Below are positions 6,547 through 11,173 of a stretch of 11,173 nt of DNA, one piece after another (the stretch's first letter is position 1; each line of letters opens with the position of its first letter). The DNA is from Corynebacterium sp. GTDB lineage: Bacteria > Actinomycetota > Actinomycetes > Mycobacteriales > Mycobacteriaceae. The stretch spans positions 1 to 11,173 of the forward strand of contig JAKDIS010000088.1 of the NCBI GenBank assembly GCA_030450335.1. The letters are read 5' to 3'. The position numbers and the translations under genes are program-made. Below the pieces are notes generated by a model. It searched no databases. It was not told where the DNA came from and saw nothing but the letters and a program-made list of their open reading frames with translations.

Positions 6547-6855
6547 GTGCCACCCGTGGGTACACAGAAGGACTCCCCCGAACAGATGCTCAGCGCGCAC
6601 GCGTGGTTGGAGCAGGTGGCCGAGGAGCTCGGCCTGCCGCAGGACGTCGTCCGCGCCAGCGTGAAGGACGTGCTGGACCTGACGTCCGCGGTGGCGCACC
6701 ACCGTTCGCGCCCCGCCGCTCCCGTCACCGCCTTCCTCATCGGCCTGGCCGCCGGCCGGGCGGCGGGCCAGGATCAGGACCTCTACGCCGAGGCCCACCC
6801 CCGTGTCGAGCGGATCACCACCCTGGCGCTGGACGGAATCTCCGAACAGCCCTGA
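6547..6855 (+). CDS. DUF6457 small protein, molybdenum-enzyme associated
   Basis: A small, mostly helical protein (up to 102 residues). I recognise the DUF6457 pattern: WLEQVAEELGL, a DVLDLTSAVAHHRSRPAAPVT centre and a glycine/alanine-rich LIGLAAGRAAG helix. The family occurs beside formate dehydrogenase genes or fused to MobA-type molybdenum cofactor proteins in actinobacteria. The C. glutamicum fdhF-fdhD operon carries a small gene in between (cg0617), which I believe is equivalent. A role in supplying or inserting the molybdenum cofactor is an inference; no catalytic motif is seen. The start is uncertain. GTG at 6547 is only 3 nt from GAAGG, GTG at 6556 is 12 nt from it, and ATG at 6586 lies 13 nt after GAAGGA (6567-6572). 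All three keep the conserved part. Confidence 0.75.
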   Translation: MPPVGTQKDSPEQMLSAHAWLEQVAEELGLPQDVVRASVKDVLDLTSAVAHHRSRPAAPVTAFLIGLAAGRAAGQDQDLYAEAHPRVERITTLALDGISEQP

Positions 6856-6902
6856 GGCCCTGCCGGACGCACCGCGCCGCCACCAGCACCTTCGCCGCGC
6901 GG

Positions 6903-6918
6903 CGCCCCGGCCGGGGCG
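6903..6918. promoter_or_regulatory. Perfect 16-bp palindrome upstream of fdhF
   Basis: CGCCCCGG followed directly by its reverse complement, with no spacer. It lies 47-62 nt before the fdhF ATG, just upstream of the probable -35 box. The preceding bases GCGCCGC (6874-6880) can alternatively pair with GCGGCGC (6899-6905). No T-run follows, so an operator or a weak end-structure for the DUF6457 gene are the options. Confidence 0.35.
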
Positions 6919-6923
6919 TCCTG

Positions 6924-6949
6924 CGCGGGTTTGAGGCACCCCACCCGCG
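6924..6949. promoter_or_regulatory. Inverted repeat bracketing the fdhF -35 box, probable operator
   Basis: Arms CGCGGGT (6924-6930) and ACCCGCG (6943-6949) are perfectly complementary and 12 bases apart. The first base after the left arm begins the putative -35 hexamer, and the right arm ends 2 nt before the putative -10. A protein bound here would cover the promoter, so repression is the simplest reading. The regulator is unknown. Confidence 0.45.
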
Positions 6950-6957
6950 ACTAGGAT
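6931..6957 (+). promoter_or_regulatory. Candidate fdhF promoter
   Basis: TTGAGG (6931-6936) and TAGGAT (6952-6957) are 15 bases apart. The -10 ends 7 nt before the ATG at 6965, so the transcript could be leaderless. A second reading is possible: the AGGA inside TAGGAT lies 8 nt before the ATG and could be a ribosome-binding site on a message started further upstream, for example from the DUF6457 gene. Confidence 0.4.
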
Positions 6958-6964
6958 CGCTGCC

Positions 6965-9283
<2,319 letters not shown>

Positions 9284-9302
9284 AGGGGTACGCTGCGGCC
9301 CC

Positions 9303-10139
9303 ATGGGACGGTTGATCGACAATGCGCGGGTGACGAAGGTGCGGGTCACGGAGGATTCGGTGACCACCGACACCCGGGCCGACCGGCTCGCCGTGGAGGA
9401 ACCGCTGCAGGTGCGGGTGGACGGCACGGACCTGACCACCACGATGCGCACGCCCGGCCACGACATCGAGCTCGTCCACGGCCTGCTGCACGCAGAGGGC
9501 GTGATCACCACAGCGCAGGACGTGGTCACCGCCCGCTACTGTGCCGGCGCGGTGGGCCCGGACAACGCCAACACCTACAACACGCTCGACGTGGCGCTGG
9601 TCCCCCAGCCGACCCCCTACATCCCGATCAGGAACGTGACCACCAACTCCGCGTGCGGGGTGTGCGGCACCACCAGCATCGACGACCTGATGAAGACCAG
9701 CCGCTACACGTTGCGGCCCGTGCACCCCACGGCACAGCAGGTCGTCGCGATGCCGCAACGTCTCGGTGAGGGCCAGCAGGCGTTCCGCAAGACCGGCGGC
9801 ATCCACGCCGCCGGCGCCTTCACCGCCGACGGGCGTCCGCTGGTGATCAGGGAGGACGTCGGACGCCACAACGCCGCCGACAAGGTCATCGGCGCGCTGC
9901 TGCTCGCCGACCGGCTCCCCGGCGAGACGCAGGGAGAGGACGCTCCGGTCTACCTGGTGATGAGCAGCCGGGCGTCCTTCGAGTTAGTGCAGAAGGCCGT
10001 GCTCGCCGGGTTCTCCGGGTTGATCGCGGTGTCCGCGGCCACTTCCTTGGCGGCACAGATGGCGAGGGAGGCCGGCCTGCTGCTCACCGGCTTCACCAGA
10101 GACGACCGGTTCAACCTGTACTCCGGTGAGCTGGGGTAG
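9303..10139 (+). CDS. fdhD: Formate dehydrogenase accessory sulfurtransferase FdhD
   Basis: FdhD takes sulfur from a cysteine desulfurase and passes it to the molybdenum cofactor of formate dehydrogenase, which is inactive without it. The 278-residue product has the whole family pattern: LAVEEPLQVRV (29-39), TPGHDIELVHGLLHAEGVI (50-68), the SACGVCG motif with Cys118 and Cys121 (sulfur carriers), KTGGIHAAGAF (163-173) and REDVGRHNAADKVIG (183-197). The C-terminal part has the MSSRASFELVQKAVLAG stretch. The ATG at 9303 gives the usual MGR start. The GAGGGG upstream is 14 nt away, too far to be ideal, while TACGCT (9289-9294) ends 8 nt before the ATG and could be a -10 box of a leaderless internal promoter. 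The 19-bp gap to fdhF makes co-transcription likely. Confidence 0.96.
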   Translation: MGRLIDNARVTKVRVTEDSVTTDTRADRLAVEEPLQVRVDGTDLTTTMRTPGHDIELVHGLLHAEGVITTAQDVVTARYCAGAVGPDNANTYNTLDVALVPQPTPYIPIRNVTTNSACGVCGTTSIDDLMKTSRYTLRPVHPTAQQVVAMPQRLGEGQQAFRKTGGIHAAGAFTADGRPLVIREDVGRHNAADKVIGALLLADRLPGETQGEDAPVYLVMSSRASFELVQKAVLAGFSGLIAVSAATSLAAQMAREAGLLLTGFTRDDRFNLYSGELG

Positions 10140-10155
10140 CTTGCCCCGTGTGGGG

Positions 10156-10210
10156 ACGCGAGCCGATTCGGTCGGCCCCGTTGTCGCGCGGTGACAGAAT
10201 CGGATCGCGT
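10156..10210. terminator. Large hairpin between convergent genes, probable bidirectional terminator
   Basis: Arms 10156-10169 and 10197-10210 are complementary at 13 of 14 positions (only 10162/10204 mismatched) around a 27-nt loop. A smaller hairpin, GCCGA/TCGGC at 10162-10176, lies inside, and CCCC/GGGG at 10144-10155 lies just before. The structure fills the 73-bp gap between the stops of fdhD and the convergent minus-strand gene. T-runs are absent on both sides, so it may work by a factor-dependent or RNA-protecting route. Confidence 0.55.
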
Positions 10211-10212
10211 TC

Positions 10213-11160
10213 TCACACCGCCGGATGCCACAGCCGCATCGGCTGGTCCGTGGCGATCGCCTCGTCCTCCCTCCGGCAGCGGCGCAGTCGCCGCAGCACG
10301 AAACGCCCCGTGTCCGCCACCTCGTCGGCCACGTACCCCGGGGCCTTGTTGATGCTGAAGCAGGCGAAGCGCAGCAGCAGCCAGTCCCACCGCGCCGCCT
10401 GGTTGCCCTTGCAACGGTCGTTGGTGAAACTCGAGCGTCTCGCATTGCCTTCCCCGTGGTAGGCGTAACTGTCGATCTCGATGAGCTCGCGCGCCTCCTT
10501 GATCATGATGTCGAAGCAGTAGCCCCTGACCATCGCATTGGCGACGATGGTGATCTCCCCAGTCTCCACTTCATCACGCAACGCCTTGGTGATGATCCTG
10601 AGCGCCTTCTTCTCCAGCCCGCTGGCGGTGCCGAGCACCGTCCGGTGACGAATACCCTCCAGCGACTTACGCTCGGCGCGTGACAGATCCTCCATGTCCT
10701 CGGCCAGCCTGGTGTTGCCCTTGATGTTGTTGTAGCCGAAGTCGAGGACCCGCACCGCGGCGTCCTCGTCGTCCTTCATGAGGTCGACGGCAGTCTGCGC
10801 CGGCGTGGTCACCGGCATCCCCTCGAACATGGCCGCCTTGCGCGCCACGCGCCGGCGGATGGTGATCACCCTGTCCGTGAACTGGGTGGTGGGGTGCGCC
10901 GCCTGGGCGGGGTACGCCATCGGCATGACCCCGTACAGGAAGGCGGCGGTCGCTCCGGTGTAGGTCAGTCCCGGCCGCAGCAGTGCTTCCAGCACGACCT
11001 TGTCGTCGGCGACCGTGACGTAGAGTCCCTTAGCTACCTTGCGCAATGTGCCGGCCTCAACGGCGGCGCTGATCCTCCGACTGTTCCATCCGGCAGCCGT
11101 CAGCTCCGCGGTCGTCCACACCTGCTTCGCAGGCCTGTCCCTCTTGTTCTGGTGCGCCAT
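10213..11160 (-). CDS. AbiEi-like winged-helix plus DUF559 nuclease-like protein
   Basis: A 315-residue protein of unknown function. Residues 14-48 (WTTAELTAAGWNSRRISAAVEAGTL, then GLYVT) match the winged helix found at the start of AbiEi-type antitoxins. Residues 65-130 resemble the AbiEi middle part (TGATAAFLYGV, later TTPAQTAVDLM). The C-terminal part resembles a DUF559/Vsr-like PD-(D/E)XK fold: helix with Glu183, Asp217 in GYCFDIMI, Glu228-Ile-Asp230 in IEIDSYAYHG, then the FTNDRCKGNQAARWDWLLLRF stretch (residues 245-265). The acidic set is present, but the usual lysine of ExK is Asp230, as is common in DUF559. Such proteins are widespread in actinobacteria and their role is unproven; DNA repair, defence or a regulatory function are possible. 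AGGGGA lies 7 nt before the ATG. No AbiEii-type toxin gene is visible, though the window ends 13 nt upstream of the start. Confidence 0.8.
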   Translation of the reverse strand: MAHQNKRDRPAKQVWTTAELTAAGWNSRRISAAVEAGTLRKVAKGLYVTVADDKVVLEALLRPGLTYTGATAAFLYGVMPMAYPAQAAHPTTQFTDRVITIRRRVARKAAMFEGMPVTTPAQTAVDLMKDDEDAAVRVLDFGYNNIKGNTRLAEDMEDLSRAERKSLEGIRHRTVLGTASGLEKKALRIITKALRDEVETGEITIVANAMVRGYCFDIMIKEARELIEIDSYAYHGEGNARRSSFTNDRCKGNQAARWDWLLLRFACFSINKAPGYVADEVADTGRFVLRRLRRCRREDEAIATDQPMRLWHPAV

Positions 11161-11167
11161 GTCGACG

Positions 11168-11173
11168 TCCCCT
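11168..11173 (-). promoter_or_regulatory. Ribosome-binding site of the AbiEi/DUF559 gene
   Basis: AGGGGA on the minus strand, 7 nt before the ATG at 11160. It supports that start. The promoter must lie beyond the window's right end. Confidence 0.6.

Noticed and set aside
5136..6740. Minus-strand open frame of 534 codons opposite the lipoprotein gene
   Set aside because: Antisense shadow; the plus-strand product has a signal peptide, lipobox and a family fold.
10213..11160. Calling the right-end gene a true AbiE toxin-antitoxin pair
   Set aside because: Only an AbiEi-like N-terminal part is present, fused to a nuclease-like domain, and no AbiEii nucleotidyltransferase gene is visible in the window.

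Overview
The window reads as chromosomal DNA of a high-GC actinobacterium, most likely a Corynebacterium or close relative. The S5, L18, L6 and S8 proteins look corynebacterial. The distal half of the spc ribosomal-protein operon starts at rpsH next to accessory genes, not directly behind rplE/rpsN. A formate dehydrogenase module lies nearby, as I recall from Corynebacterium glutamicum (cg0616-cg0618 near the split spc operon). The genus is an inference; no rRNA or marker search was possible.

Left part (1-2784, minus strand): a tight operon transcribed right to left, rpsH-rplF-rplR-rpsE-rpmD-rplO. It ends in two hairpins, one of them a perfect 12-bp GC-rich stem, so secY is not directly attached. 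Between rpsH and the divergent purF lies a 400-bp gene-free region with candidate promoters on both strands and two inverted repeats.

Centre (3185-6503, plus strand): a PurF amidophosphoribosyltransferase of the short E. coli kind (no propeptide, no Fe-S cysteine set) is followed closely by an MTA/SAH-nucleosidase-like protein. Then comes an orphan HmuT-like substrate-binding lipoprotein with its own, possibly leaderless, promoter.

Right part (6547-10139, plus strand): a DUF6457 small protein, an FdhF/YdeP-type molybdopterin oxidoreductase (probable formate dehydrogenase) and the sulfurtransferase FdhD needed to activate such enzymes. The fdhF promoter region carries two perfect inverted repeats, one bracketing the -35 element. 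A large hairpin fills the gap between fdhD and a convergent gene (10213-11160, minus) that joins an AbiEi-like winged helix to a DUF559/PD-(D/E)XK nuclease-like domain.

I found no tRNA, rRNA, CRISPR array or insertion sequence. Nothing here is a clear new system. The best leads are the E. coli-type PurF in an actinobacterial setting, the fdhF operator architecture, the orphan haem-binding-type lipoprotein and the AbiEi-DUF559 protein.
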